Notes: generated by a model from the letters alone, not told the origin. DNA of 64,000 bases from Flavobacterium sp. (GCF_027531705.1 NZ_JAPZSP010000018.1:62001-126000), one strand, 5' to 3'. Shown: positions 27,290-38,335, numbered from the stretch's first letter. Numbers and translations: made by a program.

Positions 27290-28261
27290 ATGAAAAAATT
27301 AACAAAATTCAGAACATTTGCTTTAGTAGCATTTATGGCTTTAGGTTTCACATCATGTAATGATGATGAAGATGCACCAGTTGTAACACCACCTGATACA
27401 ACGATTACAACATTAGCAGTAAACACTCCAAATCTTTCTACATTGGTGAGAGCGCTAACCAGAACTGATTTAGCAAACACTCTAAAAGGAGCCGGACCAT
27501 TTACTGTTTTTGCACCAACAAACGATGCATTTAATACACTTTTTACTGCTTTAGGACCAAACATAAATGTTGAAAATGTTGATGTTGCTGTACTAAAGAG
27601 TATATTACTAAATCATGTAATAGCAAGTAGTATTAAAAGCGCGGACATTCCTGCAAGCACATATGTTAAAACTTTGTCTCCAAGAACAACAGCAGCAAAT
27701 GCACCAACTTTGAGTATGTTTGTTCAAAAAAGCGGAAGTACAGTAACTCTAAATGGCGGTATTAACAATAAAGGCGCAGTAGTCACGACTGCTGATATAA
27801 TGGCTTCAAACGGTGTTATTCATATTGTAAATAGAGTCATACAATTGCCTACCATTAAAGACCATGCAGTTGCGAATCCAAACTTTAGTACATTAGTTAG
27901 TTTATTAGTTGAACAAAATCTTGCTGCTACATTAGATGGAACTGCTGGATCTCCTTTTACAGTTTTTGCTCCTGTAAATAGTGCTTTTAGCACTGCAGTT
28001 TTGGGAGTATATACTGGTTTGTCAAATGAAAATAAAACAAACTTACTATTGTATCATGTGGTTGGTGGTGTGAATGTATTATCGACAGCAATACCAACTG
28101 GACAAATTAATACATTATTTACTGGTAAATCATTTTCAATAACTGGAACTGCTATTGACGATGCTGGCTCAACAGCAAATAAAAATATAGTTGTTACGGA
28201 TGTACAATGTTCAAATGGCATAGTTCATGCAGTAGATGGTGTATTATTACCTAATTTTTAA
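27290..28261 (+). CDS. Lipoprotein with two fasciclin (FAS1) domains
   Basis: The 323-residue product has a type II signal peptide with lipobox GFTSC, followed by an acidic NDDEDAP linker. Two FAS1 domains follow: one at about 45-180 (LSTLVRALTRTDLANTLKG, GPFTVFAPTNDAFNTL, LLNHVIAS, GVIHIVNRVIQLP) and one at about 185-323 (FSTLVSLLVEQNLAATLDG, FTVFAPVNSAFS, LLYHVVGG, NGIVHAVDGVLLP). FAS1 domains mediate adhesion or matrix binding. The Asp-rich linker after the lipidated Cys matches the flavobacterial lipoprotein surface-export signal, so exposure on the cell surface is possible. It is monocistronic and ends at a strong terminator. Confidence 0.94.
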   Translation: MKKLTKFRTFALVAFMALGFTSCNDDEDAPVVTPPDTTITTLAVNTPNLSTLVRALTRTDLANTLKGAGPFTVFAPTNDAFNTLFTALGPNINVENVDVAVLKSILLNHVIASSIKSADIPASTYVKTLSPRTTAANAPTLSMFVQKSGSTVTLNGGINNKGAVVTTADIMASNGVIHIVNRVIQLPTIKDHAVANPNFSTLVSLLVEQNLAATLDGTAGSPFTVFAPVNSAFSTAVLGVYTGLSNENKTNLLLYHVVGGVNVLSTAIPTGQINTLFTGKSFSITGTAIDDAGSTANKNIVVTDVQCSNGIVHAVDGVLLPNF

Positions 28262-28284
28262 TTTCCTATAAATCTTCATAAACT

Positions 28285-28312
28285 AAAAGAGCTCCGAAAT
28301 TGGAGCTCTTTT
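28285..28312. terminator. Bidirectional intrinsic terminator between the fasciclin gene and yidC
   Basis: A perfect 11-bp stem (AAAAGAGCTCC with GGAGCTCTTTT) and 6-nt loop, with a T tract on the plus strand and flanking A residues for the minus strand. It lies 24 nt past the fasciclin stop and directly beyond the yidC stop. Confidence 0.9.
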
Positions 28313-28313
28313 T

Positions 28314-30209
28314 TTATTTTTTACCTTTTGCTTTTTGTGCTTCGGCTTGTTCCATAGCTTCTCTAAGTCGCTTTTGGAATTTACCTTCTTTTACAGGTTT
28401 GGTTTTATTTTCCTGAATTTGAGCATGAATTTTATCGCTATCAATAAAATACTTTTTGATAACAATCATAATTCCTATTGTGATTAAGTTAGAAATTAAG
28501 TTATACAAACTCAATCCAGATCCGTAATTATTGAAGAAAATTAACATCATTATAGGAGAAAGATAAATCATAATTTTCATGATTTTACCCATATCTGGCA
28601 TTCCTTCTTGTTGTGGTTGCGCCATTACTTGGTCGCCAGAAGTCATTTTCATGTAAAAGAAAATTGCGATAGCTGCCAATAATGCAAACAAACTTACGTG
28701 ATCTCCATATAACGGAATATTGAAAGGTAATTTTAAAATAGAATCGAATGAAGATAAATCATCTGCCCATAAAAATCCTTTTTGACGTAACTCCATTGCA
28801 GAAGGGAAAAACTGAAAAGATGCATACATGAACGGAAGCTGAATCAACGCAGGAACACAACCTGCCATCGGATTTACTCCAGCTTTGCTGTATAACTTCA
28901 TGGTTTCTTGTTGTTTTTTCATTGGATCTTTAGCGTACTTTTCGCCCAACTCTGTGATTTCTGGTCGCAATACTTTCATTTTTGCTTGAGACAAGAATGA
29001 TTTGAAAGTAATTGGAGACATTGCAACTTTTATAATTATTGTGAATAATATAATAGCAATCCCTAATCCCATAAATGAACTTAAGAAACCAAATAGTGGA
29101 ATAAATATCAATTTGTTAATCCAACCGAAGATTCCCCAACCTAATGGAACAATGTCTTCAATATTTTTTTCGTATTTGCTTAATAATTTGTAATCTGTTG
29201 GTCCATAATACCAATTCATTTTATAATCTAGCTCACCATTTTTAAAAGCCAAAGGCAAAGTTGATTTGAACTGTTTGGTATAAATAGTATCTTTTTTATC
29301 GTCATTTACCAAGTCAGTTGAACTTACTTTTACATTATCAATTGGTGATTGTGTAAGTAAAATAGAAGTGAACAAATGTTGCTTGAAAGCTATGAAAGAA
29401 GCTTTCTCTAAAACCTCATCTTCTTGTTTTCCTAGACCAGCGTAATCTACTTTTCCACCATCGTGCTCATAATAGATTTCGGCATAACGATTTTCGTAAG
29501 AAACACTTTTTTCATTGCGATACGATTTTAAATCCCATTGCAAGTCGGCGGGTTTTGTGGTATTTAGAGCTGTATTCAAACCTTGAGAACGTAGGTCAAA
29601 ATCGACCATGTAATCGTTTGGTTTTAGTACGTATTTGTATTCTAAGAATTCATTTGCTCCTGTTTTTAATTTCATCGAAAGCACTTGATTTTCGCCTACT
29701 TTGGTTAAAGTTGGTTCAAAAAACAAGTCTTTTGTATTTAGAACGCGGTTGTCTTTGGTTTGCAATTCAAGATTGAAATTGGCGTTGTTATTTTTGATTA
29801 ACGAAACCAATTCTCCTGAATTCTTTTTGATTTTATCAAATTTTTTCAAAGTTGCTTCAGAAATGAAACCACCTTTGTTAGAAATTGTCAATTTTACCAA
29901 ATCATTTTCGATGGTTGTTGTACCTTCTTTAGCTGTTGGCAATGAAGCTGAATAAGCAAAACTTCCTAATGTTCCTTGTAGTTTTTGAAGTTTTTCGGTG
30001 CTTGTTGCTGTTGTATCTGCAATTACAACTGCTGCTTGTTTAGCAATTGCTTCTTTGGCTTTTTGCGCTTTTTGAATTTGTTCTTTTTTAGCTTTTTCGG
30101 CAGCAATTTCTTCGGGTTTAGGTTGGTTTTGATACATTATCCAAAGTAATATACCAAAGATTAAAATAAATCCGATAATTGAATTCTTGTCTAACTTCTT
30201 TTCTTCCAT
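28314..30209 (-). CDS. yidC: Membrane protein insertase YidC
   Basis: YidC inserts and folds inner-membrane proteins with or without SecYEG. The 631 residues have an N-terminal membrane anchor (IIGFILIFGILLWIMY), a Lys/Ala-rich linker and a large periplasmic beta-sandwich domain (about 75-350). The conserved insertase core has five membrane segments, including IFIPLFGFLSSFMGLGIAII, MAGCVPALIQLPFMYASF and the last helices around 555-590. The C-terminal tail is strongly basic (KRLREAMEQAEAQKAKGKK), as expected for ribosome binding. It lies downstream of pyrG, separated by a structured repeat element. Confidence 0.97.
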   Translation of the reverse strand: MEEKKLDKNSIIGFILIFGILLWIMYQNQPKPEEIAAEKAKKEQIQKAQKAKEAIAKQAAVVIADTTATSTEKLQKLQGTLGSFAYSASLPTAKEGTTTIENDLVKLTISNKGGFISEATLKKFDKIKKNSGELVSLIKNNNANFNLELQTKDNRVLNTKDLFFEPTLTKVGENQVLSMKLKTGANEFLEYKYVLKPNDYMVDFDLRSQGLNTALNTTKPADLQWDLKSYRNEKSVSYENRYAEIYYEHDGGKVDYAGLGKQEDEVLEKASFIAFKQHLFTSILLTQSPIDNVKVSSTDLVNDDKKDTIYTKQFKSTLPLAFKNGELDYKMNWYYGPTDYKLLSKYEKNIEDIVPLGWGIFGWINKLIFIPLFGFLSSFMGLGIAIILFTIIIKVAMSPITFKSFLSQAKMKVLRPEITELGEKYAKDPMKKQQETMKLYSKAGVNPMAGCVPALIQLPFMYASFQFFPSAMELRQKGFLWADDLSSFDSILKLPFNIPLYGDHVSLFALLAAIAIFFYMKMTSGDQVMAQPQQEGMPDMGKIMKIMIYLSPIMMLIFFNNYGSGLSLYNLISNLITIGIMIVIKKYFIDSDKIHAQIQENKTKPVKEGKFQKRLREAMEQAEAQKAKGKK

Positions 30210-30312
30210 TATTGTTTTATAATTTATACATCAGTCGTTTGATAGACTGTATTGTTTCATGTCTTTTAAAAAAATGTTTTTAAAAAACGATTATTTAGTA
30301 ACCAATAGTTTG

Positions 30313-30396
30313 CTAACTAGCCCTGATTGGAGCGGCACCTTGTAGAGCGGAAAGCAGGAAAATGGTTTACTGCCATTACTACTGTTTCGCTCCTAA
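30313..30396 (+). repeat. Structured intergenic repeat, copy 1 (Flavo-1-like RNA candidate)
   Basis: One of three related elements in the window sharing CTAA.TAGCCC.GA, GAG.GG, GGAAAATGG and CGCTCCTA. In this copy CCTG (30322-30325) can pair with CAGG (30355-30358). GGAGCG (30329-30334) can pair with CGCTCC (30388-30393), and AATGG (30361-30365) with CCATT (30373-30377). The first two helices interleave, so they would form a pseudoknot. The element lies 17 nt past the pyrG stop codon and reads antisense to pyrG and yidC. From memory it resembles the Flavo-1 RNA motif of flavobacteria. Which strand is transcribed is not known. Confidence 0.6.
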
Positions 30397-30413
30397 CTTT
30401 GATAAGTCGATAA

Positions 30414-32098
<1,685 letters not shown>

Positions 32099-32134
32099 TT
32101 AGAAAATGAGAATTTTAAAAGAATATAAACTTAT

Positions 32135-32368
32135 TTAAAGAGGTTTTGGATATTGCTTTTTTATGTTGCGAACGAGTTCTTCTAACCCATTTAATCTTAG
32201 TTCATAAACTAATTGCAATTGTTCGCCTAGTTTTCCTTTTGGAAGATGGTTATTTTTTATCCATACAAGATAATATTCGGGTAAGTCAATAAGAAAACGC
32301 CCCTCGTATTTTCCGAAGGGCATTTTGGTATGTGCTAATTTTATGAGTTCTTGTTGTTGTGAATTCAA
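32135..32368 (-). CDS. DUF3820 family protein
   Basis: The 77-residue product matches DUF3820: MPFGKYEGRFLIDLPEYYLV followed by a W and a basic C-terminal helix (GLEELVRNIKKQYPKPL). The MPFGKYxGxxLxDLPxxYLxW signature is the most recognisable part. Its function is unknown; I recall related segments beside exonuclease domains, suggesting nucleic acid contact, but this is weak. Its start codon directly abuts the stop of the DUF805 gene, so translation is probably coupled. Confidence 0.85.
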   Translation of the reverse strand: MNSQQQELIKLAHTKMPFGKYEGRFLIDLPEYYLVWIKNNHLPKGKLGEQLQLVYELRLNGLEELVRNIKKQYPKPL

Positions 32369-32809
32369 TTATTCGATTCCTATTTGATTAATTTCATCAT
32401 GATTAGTAAAATCTTTTGGGTCACTACCGTAATTATTTTCGCCTTTATCGCCTTCAAGCACAGTAAAAACAAAAATTACTAATGAAGCAATTGGAACTAA
32501 TGATAATAGTAAGAACCAACCACTTTTATTAGTATCATGAAGTCTTCTAACTGCAACAGCTAAGTATGGAATAATTAGTAGCAGACCTAAAATCAACATA
32601 ATTCCTCCAGTTATCATCATCATTACCTCAGACTCGTTAACAGCAGCGATTATAAATAATATATAAATAGGTAAGAAAAAAATAATATTTAACAAATAAG
32701 CATACCAATATTCTGCTCTTCTTGCTCTGCCATTAAAGTTTGCGTAATTCTGCAAATGCACTTTTTTCCACCAATCTAGCATATTATAATTTTGTTCTGA
32801 TTTTTCCAT
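32369..32809 (-). CDS. DUF805 family inner-membrane protein
   Basis: The 146-residue protein begins with a cytoplasmic segment typical of DUF805 (NFNGRARRAEYWYAYL). Hydrophobic segments follow (NIIFFLPIYILFIIAAV, MITGGIMLILGLLLIIPYLA, WFLLLSLVPIASLVIFVF). It also carries the AVRRLHDTNKSGWF motif and ends with NNYGSDPKDF. The family is widespread, membrane-embedded and uncharacterised. It is 7 nt downstream of the OsmC gene. Confidence 0.93.
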   Translation of the reverse strand: MEKSEQNYNMLDWWKKVHLQNYANFNGRARRAEYWYAYLLNIIFFLPIYILFIIAAVNESEVMMMITGGIMLILGLLLIIPYLAVAVRRLHDTNKSGWFLLLSLVPIASLVIFVFTVLEGDKGENNYGSDPKDFTNHDEINQIGIE

Positions 32810-32816
32810 TTTATGT

Positions 32817-33218
32817 TTATTTCCAATTAAAAGTTACTTCTTTTTCAATATCTGGATGAAGACTTAGTAAAACTGGGCAAGTCATCGCGCTTCTTTCTAG
32901 GATAGTTCTGTTTTTTTCTGAAGTTTCGATTGCTATATCAAGGACAACCACAATTTTGGCAATTTTTCTTGGCTCTGCCTGCATGATTTTGGTTATTGAA
33001 ATAGTTGAATCTTTAAGGTCAACTTCCAAATCTTTTGACTTTATTGCCATTATTGAAACCATACAACTTCCTAATGCAGTAGCAACTAAATCGGTTGGAG
33101 AAAAAGCTTCTCCTTTTCCGTGATTATCGGTTGGTGCATCGGTTAGAATTTCGGTTCCCGATTGTAAGTGAATGCAAACTGTTCTTAAATCGCCTACATA
33201 AGTTATTTTTGAAGTCAT
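32817..33218 (-). CDS. OsmC-family peroxiredoxin-like protein
   Basis: The 133-residue protein has the two redox-active cysteines of the OsmC/Ohr fold: ATALGSCMVSIMAIKSKD and SAMTCPVLLSLHPDIEKEV. It also carries the SPTDLVATALGSC context typical of the YhfA-like branch. OsmC proteins reduce organic hydroperoxides in the cytoplasm using thiols. The start codon overlaps the stop of the upstream LysM gene (TAATG arrangement), which indicates translational coupling. Confidence 0.92.
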   Translation of the reverse strand: MTSKITYVGDLRTVCIHLQSGTEILTDAPTDNHGKGEAFSPTDLVATALGSCMVSIMAIKSKDLEVDLKDSTISITKIMQAEPRKIAKIVVVLDIAIETSEKNRTILERSAMTCPVLLSLHPDIEKEVTFNWK

Positions 33219-35230
33219 TAATTTACTGGCTTAACGGTTAAATCTTCTTGGTATTCTAATATATAAACACCTTTATTTATGTAACCTTCAGAATCTTTTT
33301 TAGCATATTCAAACTTGCTTTCCAATTGTTCCGTTTTGTCTTCATTTACAGATTCTGCAAATGTTTTTCCTTGAGATAAACGAAGCATTGTATCGAAAGT
33401 TATATCAAATCCTCTTGTAGCAAATTGATTTGGTAGAATTTTATTTTTCTTTTTATAATCAGTTTCAAACAAAACAGATTCAGGTGAAGCATTTTCTCTT
33501 GTTAATGAAGGATATAATAATTTTAAAATCGTTAATCGTTTCATTGAAATTTCTTCAAAATTTAAGGTTTCGTTTGGTTCCATAATAACTAATTGAATTT
33601 CATAATTTTTCATATCATTCAACATCAAATTAGTTGTAGAAAGTATCATTCCCGTTTTTTCTGTGTCTAGCACAACATAATTCATTCCGTCTTCTTTGAA
33701 TAATGATTTAAAACTTGCTATATCCAATGAGCCTGTAGGTGAAACAATTGCAAATGATGCAGACGGATAATTTTTGGTTATAAAATCTTTGTTAGCTTGT
33801 CTCTTTACATCACTAACAACAATAATATTTCCTTTTTTTGCTAACATATAATCAAAAATTGCACTTTTAGCAAAATCTGCTGGCGGCATAGATTGATACA
33901 AATTTGGCAATGGTTTTCCAATTTCTTTTGACAAAGGTGAAATTACTGGAACATTTTTTTCGGCTACTAATTCAGCTACTTTTTCAGCATGTTGTTGGTA
34001 AAACGGACCAATAATAACATCCGCATTTTGTAAATTATTTTCTTTAACTACTTTTTCAACATTAGAAGTTAATTTACTTTCTTCAGAATCTAAAATTTTA
34101 ACGTCAATGTTTAACCCTAATGATTTACCGTATTCAATTGCCATTAGTGCTCCTGAATAAAAATCTAATGTCATATTCAAGAAACTATCTTTTTTAAGTC
34201 TAGTAGCTATTTTGTTGATAGTATCGCTTTGAACTTTTGTAGCGTTAAATGGTAAAAGTAATACTAATTGCTTTTTATTTTGAGATTGAATCGTTTTGGT
34301 TAAATCCTTGTATTTAGAATTCCCAATAATTGTAATAGAACCTTTTCCTGGCACAAGTAGAATCATACCTTCCTTAACACCCTCTTTTAGTGATGGATTT
34401 AGCTCAATTAACTCATCTTGAGTTATTCCAAGTGTTTGCGTTAAACTATATAAAGTTTCTTTTTGTTTTACTTCGTAATTAGCATAACCGGTTTTTTTTA
34501 TAGTTGATGTCGTTTCCGATTTATCCGCCTTCTTTATTTCATAATCTATAACAACTGGTTTTGGTTTTTCAACTTTGTTAGAAGAAACTTCAGATGAAAC
34601 TGCATTTCCTTTAACATTTAATTTGAAACCAATTGGAAGATTTGCTACAATTTCTGGATTTAGTTCTTCTAATTCTGCAACGGTCATTCCGTATTTTTTG
34701 GCTATCCCAAACTTTGTTTCTTTAGCTTCTACAATATGAAAATTGCTAGTTTTGTCGTTTTTAGGTTTTTCAGCAACAGTTTCTTTTGGCTTTTCTACTA
34801 TTTCTGTAGTTTTTTGAACTTCTTTTGTTGGTGTTACAGTTGTTAAACCATCTTCGGGAATTCTTATTATTTGTCCAATTTTTAAACCATCAACTAAGGT
34901 TGCTTCATTTAAGGTTTTTAAATCGGCAAATGCAACTTTATAATCTCTTGCTATACTATATAATGTTTCTTTGGCTTTGACTAAATGCGTTTTAGTACTG
35001 GAATTACCATCAGATTCAGTAACAGAGCCTGAAATTAATAGAATATCGTTCTCCTTAATACCTTTTTCAGCAGCAGGGTTTAACCTAAATATTTCGGCTA
35101 CAGTAACCTTGTATATTCCAGCTATTTTGAATATTGTTTCTCCTTTTTCTACTGTGTGTTTGACTACTTTATCTTGAGCAAAAACAACACTTGTTACTAA
35201 AAATAAAAAACAAAGAAATATTTTGTGCAT
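33218..35230 (-). CDS. Secreted protein with four LysM domains fused to a type I periplasmic-binding fold
   Basis: The 670-residue protein has a signal peptide (MHKIFLCFLFLVTSVVFAQ). It carries four LysM domains at about 22-67, 80-128, 160-205 and 250-298, each with the pattern Y/H-x-V-x-x-x-E-T-x-x-x-I/L-A/T. Residues 318-660 form a region like the substrate-binding proteins of amino acid ABC transporters (VLLLPFNATK, ADVIIGPFYQQHAEKVAELV, NVPVISPLSKEIGK, NIIVVSDVKRQ). LysM binds peptidoglycan, so a cell wall-associated receptor or scaffold is likely. No ABC permease or ATPase is nearby, so uptake is not supported. It overlaps the OsmC gene and follows a second LysM gene. Confidence 0.9.
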   Translation of the reverse strand: MHKIFLCFLFLVTSVVFAQDKVVKHTVEKGETIFKIAGIYKVTVAEIFRLNPAAEKGIKENDILLISGSVTESDGNSSTKTHLVKAKETLYSIARDYKVAFADLKTLNEATLVDGLKIGQIIRIPEDGLTTVTPTKEVQKTTEIVEKPKETVAEKPKNDKTSNFHIVEAKETKFGIAKKYGMTVAELEELNPEIVANLPIGFKLNVKGNAVSSEVSSNKVEKPKPVVIDYEIKKADKSETTSTIKKTGYANYEVKQKETLYSLTQTLGITQDELIELNPSLKEGVKEGMILLVPGKGSITIIGNSKYKDLTKTIQSQNKKQLVLLLPFNATKVQSDTINKIATRLKKDSFLNMTLDFYSGALMAIEYGKSLGLNIDVKILDSEESKLTSNVEKVVKENNLQNADVIIGPFYQQHAEKVAELVAEKNVPVISPLSKEIGKPLPNLYQSMPPADFAKSAIFDYMLAKKGNIIVVSDVKRQANKDFITKNYPSASFAIVSPTGSLDIASFKSLFKEDGMNYVVLDTEKTGMILSTTNLMLNDMKNYEIQLVIMEPNETLNFEEISMKRLTILKLLYPSLTRENASPESVLFETDYKKKNKILPNQFATRGFDITFDTMLRLSQGKTFAESVNEDKTEQLESKFEYAKKDSEGYINKGVYILEYQEDLTVKPVN

Positions 35231-35266
35231 AGCGAATTAATTTTTTGAAAAAATAAAAGTACTAAA

Positions 35267-36055
35267 TTACTTTTTAGTAATGGTTAAACTTTGACCAATT
35301 TTTAAACCCTCTGCCAAAATTGCTTGATTTTGAACTCTAATTTCGTCAACTGTTACTCCATATTTTTTAGATAAACTATACAAAGTTTCTTTAGGTTCAA
35401 CAACATGTGTAATTGATTTTGCTTCAGAAGCAACTGGTTTTTCTGTCGTTTTAGGCTTTGCTTCAGCGACAGGAGTTTTAGAAGAACCTATTGATGACTC
35501 ATTTGCTCCCAAAGCTCTAGTTGAAGGAATTTTTAATATCATTCCAATTTGCAATCCAGACTGAGCTAATTCTTCATTACTTAGTTTTAATTCATCAACA
35601 GAAACACCATATTTTTTTGACAAACTATATAAGGTTTCTTTTGGCTCCACTTTATGTTCAATTTCTGAACTTCTATCTATAACAGCCACTTGCTTTTCAG
35701 GTTGTTTTGCTACTACTTTTGTAGTTGTTGCAACTTTAGTTTCAGCTGGTTTTTCAGTATCTTTTGTTACAATCACTTTTTTAACTGGATTTGCTTCTTT
35801 TTCTACAACCGCAACAGGATCTTTTACTGGCACTGGAACCTGCAAAATCATCCCTTTTGAAATACCATTAACTGCAAATTTATTTAGCTGATAAATTTCA
35901 CCTGGATCAACTAAATACTTTTGAGAAATCAACTTTACAGTTTCACCAAATTGAACTGTATGATTAATTAACTCATATTCTTGATTTTTATTTTTCTGTG
36001 CATTTGAGTTTTGTAATAAAAAAACCACAAGTAAAAAACTAAAAATTCTTTTCAT
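35267..36055 (-). CDS. Secreted protein with three LysM domains
   Basis: The 262-residue product has a signal peptide (MKRIFSFLLVVFLLQNSNAQ) and three LysM domains at about 30-75, 132-176 and 217-262. The last two are nearly identical (VEPKETLYSLSKKYGV). They are joined by Lys/Val/Thr/Glu-rich low-complexity linkers. It has no catalytic domain, so it should act as a peptidoglycan-binding adaptor, perhaps together with the LysM protein encoded 36 nt downstream. It follows guaA by 18 nt and is probably on the same transcript. Confidence 0.9.
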   Translation of the reverse strand: MKRIFSFLLVVFLLQNSNAQKNKNQEYELINHTVQFGETVKLISQKYLVDPGEIYQLNKFAVNGISKGMILQVPVPVKDPVAVVEKEANPVKKVIVTKDTEKPAETKVATTTKVVAKQPEKQVAVIDRSSEIEHKVEPKETLYSLSKKYGVSVDELKLSNEELAQSGLQIGMILKIPSTRALGANESSIGSSKTPVAEAKPKTTEKPVASEAKSITHVVEPKETLYSLSKKYGVTVDEIRVQNQAILAEGLKIGQSLTITKK

Positions 36056-36073
36056 ACACTAACTTTTTTTAAA

Positions 36074-37603
36074 TTATTCCCATTCTATTGTTGCTGGTGG
36101 TTTTGAGCTAATATCATACACAACTCTGTTTACACCTCTCACTTTATTTATTATATCGTTAGATATTTTCATTAAAAAATCATACGGCAAATGTACCCAA
36201 TCAGCTGTCATACCATCAGTAGATTCAACAGCTCGCAACGCAACTACCTTTTCATAAGTACGTTCGTCTCCCATTACTCCAACACTATTTATTGGTAGTA
36301 AAATTGCACCTGCTTGCCACACTTTATCATACAATCCCCATGACTTCAAACCATCAATAAAGACTGCGTCAACCTCTTGCAATATACGAACTTTTTCATT
36401 ATCGATAGCACCTAAGATTCTAATTGAAAGTCCAGGACCTGGAAATGGATGTCTTCCTAAAAGTTCATCATCAATTCCAAGTGTTCTACCAACTCTTCTC
36501 ACTTCATCTTTGAATAACATTCTCAAAGGTTCTACGATGCTCAACTTCATATAATCTGGCAATCCACCAACATTATGATGCGATTTTATAGTAGCACTTG
36601 GTCCTTTTACCGAAACAGATTCAATTACATCTGGATAAATAGTTCCTTGTGCCAACCATTTTACATCTTCAATTATTTTAGATTCATCATCAAAAACTTC
36701 AATAAAAACTCTTCCTATAGTCTTTCTTTTAGTTTCTGGATCAGAAATCCCAGAAAGCTCGTTCAAAAAACGTGCCGAAGCATCAACGCCTTTTACATTC
36801 AAGCCCATTCCTTTGTATTGCTCTAAAACATTTTCAAATTCATTCTTACGAAGCAATCCATTATTGACAAAAATACAAAATAAATTTTTTCCAATAGCTT
36901 GATGCAATAAAACAGCAGCTACTGTCGAATCTACACCACCAGAAAGTCCTAAAACAACCTTGTCATTTTGCAGCTTTTCCTTAAGTTCACCGACCATTTC
37001 TTCAACAAAAGCATTAGGTGCAAAATTTTGAGGAACTTCAGCAATTTTAACTAAGAAATTCTCCAATAACTTCAATCCATCAGTTGAGTGATAAACTTCT
37101 GGATGAAACTGAATAGCATAAGTAGTTTCGCCTTCAATTTTATAAGCAGCGTTTTCTACATCATGCGTACTTGCTAACTTTATTCCGTTAGTTGGAAGTT
37201 TTTTGATAGTATCGCTATGACTCATCCAAACTTGAGAATTCTGAGAAATTCCCTCAAAAAACAGTTCATTTTCTTTGATATAGTTCAAATTGGCTCTTCC
37301 ATACTCTCTTGTATTGGAAGATGCTACTTCACCACCGCTAAAGTGCGCCAAATACTGTGCACCATAACAAACAGCTAACATTGGCAATTTACCTCTTATT
37401 TGAGACAAATCTGGATGTGGAGCATCATCGGCTCTTACTGAAAATGGGCTTCCTGAGAGAATAACTGCTTTATAACTTGTTAAATCGTCTGGAAAATGAT
37501 TATAAGGAAAAATTTCGCAAAAAATATTCAATTCGCGAACGCGTCGGGCAATAAGTTGTGTGTATTGCGATCCGAAATCTAAGATAAGTACGTTGTGTTG
37601 CAT
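36074..37603 (-). CDS. guaA: GMP synthase (glutamine-hydrolysing) GuaA
   Basis: GuaA aminates XMP to GMP. The start at ATG 37603 ([16 protein letters not shown]) gives 509 residues; an upstream ATG at 37642 adds only a non-conserved extension. The class I amidotransferase domain has Cys in [12 protein letters not shown] and His/Glu in FHPEVYHS. The ATP pyrophosphatase PP-loop is [16 protein letters not shown]. The C-terminal dimerisation domain has [15 protein letters not shown] and ends [10 protein letters not shown], the usual family terminus. It heads a long minus-strand run towards yidC. Confidence 0.98.
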   Translation of the reverse strand: MQHNVLILDFGSQYTQLIARRVRELNIFCEIFPYNHFPDDLTSYKAVILSGSPFSVRADDAPHPDLSQIRGKLPMLAVCYGAQYLAHFSGGEVASSNTREYGRANLNYIKENELFFEGISQNSQVWMSHSDTIKKLPTNGIKLASTHDVENAAYKIEGETTYAIQFHPEVYHSTDGLKLLENFLVKIAEVPQNFAPNAFVEEMVGELKEKLQNDKVVLGLSGGVDSTVAAVLLHQAIGKNLFCIFVNNGLLRKNEFENVLEQYKGMGLNVKGVDASARFLNELSGISDPETKRKTIGRVFIEVFDDESKIIEDVKWLAQGTIYPDVIESVSVKGPSATIKSHHNVGGLPDYMKLSIVEPLRMLFKDEVRRVGRTLGIDDELLGRHPFPGPGLSIRILGAIDNEKVRILQEVDAVFIDGLKSWGLYDKVWQAGAILLPINSVGVMGDERTYEKVVALRAVESTDGMTADWVHLPYDFLMKISNDIINKVRGVNRVVYDISSKPPATIEWE

Positions 37604-37751
37604 GTGCAAAAGTAGTATTCTAGATTGAAAATAAAAATTCAAACTTCAATATTTTAATAGCTTTTTGATGAATTTAGTTAAAAAAACTACCTATTTCCAT
37701 TCAAATCTCAAGAAACAACAGTTATTAAATGACTAACTAACATTAATTACG

Positions 37752-37765
37752 ATGATAATTATCAT
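37752..37765. promoter_or_regulatory. CRP/FNR-like palindrome upstream of the cytochrome c gene
   Basis: A perfect 14-bp palindrome, ATGATAATTATCAT, containing TGAT-N4-ATCA, the core of CRP/FNR-family operators. It lies 55 nt before ATG 37821. A near-consensus -7 box, TAACTTTA (37788-37795), predicts transcription start near 37802, placing the palindrome centre at about -43. That is close to the -41.5 position of class II activator sites. The same sequence is also partly Fur-like (TGATAAT half site), so the regulator is uncertain. Confidence 0.4.
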
Positions 37766-37820
37766 ATACTGTTTTAGGCATCTAAACTAACTTTACATAT
37801 AATTTAAAACAATTTTAATC

Positions 37821-38267
37821 ATGAAAAATATTTTTTTGTTTTTTGTATTATTTACATCCATAATTGCAAGTAATAAAAGTTTTGCTCAGGTTAACGATTG
37901 GATTGCTCCAGAAAGTGCAAATAGTCTAAATAATCCATTTCTAAATAACCAAAAAGCTACTGAAGTTGGTAAAGCAATATTTAACGAAATGTGTGTGTTA
38001 TGTCATGGTTTATATGGAAAAGGAAATGGAGAAGCCGGTTTAACACTCGAGAAAAAACCAGCAAATTTTCTTTCATTAGAAGTAGCAAATGAAACAGATG
38101 GTGCTATTTTTTGGAAAGTAACAAATGGTAAAGCTCCCATGGCAGGTTATAGCGAACTTTTATCTGATGAGCAAAGATGGCAATTGGTAAATTATATTAG
38201 AGAATTAGGGAAAAACGGAAATGAAAACGCAGTAAAAAAAACACCTAAAAAACCTAACAGAAGATAA
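37821..38267 (+). CDS. Periplasmic class I c-type cytochrome
   Basis: The 148-residue product has a signal peptide (ending SFAQ). A CVLCH heme c motif lies in EMCVLCHGLYGKGNGEAG, and the axial Met is in GKAPMAGYSELLSDE. The final helix WQLVNYIRELG is typical of monoheme class I cytochromes. The C terminus is strongly basic (KKTPKKPNRR). It is monocistronic, ends at its own terminator and is preceded by a CRP/FNR-like palindrome, so oxygen- or redox-dependent control is plausible. Its electron partners are not in the immediate neighbourhood. Confidence 0.93.
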   Translation: MKNIFLFFVLFTSIIASNKSFAQVNDWIAPESANSLNNPFLNNQKATEVGKAIFNEMCVLCHGLYGKGNGEAGLTLEKKPANFLSLEVANETDGAIFWKVTNGKAPMAGYSELLSDEQRWQLVNYIRELGKNGNENAVKKTPKKPNRR

Positions 38268-38306
38268 TTTTTTAAAACATACTAACAAAACAAATTTTAT
38301 GAATGA

Positions 38307-38335
38307 AAAACTGTAACTGATAATGTTGCAGTTTT
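38307..38335 (+). terminator. Intrinsic terminator of the cytochrome c gene
   Basis: An 11-bp stem (AAAACTGTAAC with GTTGCAGTTTT, one T-G wobble) and a 7-nt loop, followed by a run of T; 40 nt after the stop codon. Confidence 0.85.

Noticed and set aside
33218..35230. ABC transporter substrate-binding function for the LysM fusion
   Set aside because: There is no permease or ATPase gene nearby, and the LysM array points to the cell wall.
37607..37614. TACTTTTG (minus strand) just upstream of guaA as a promoter -7 element
   Set aside because: Transcription would begin at or inside the start codon, and no -33 TTG is at the right distance. It may be chance or imply a leaderless message, which cannot be decided here.
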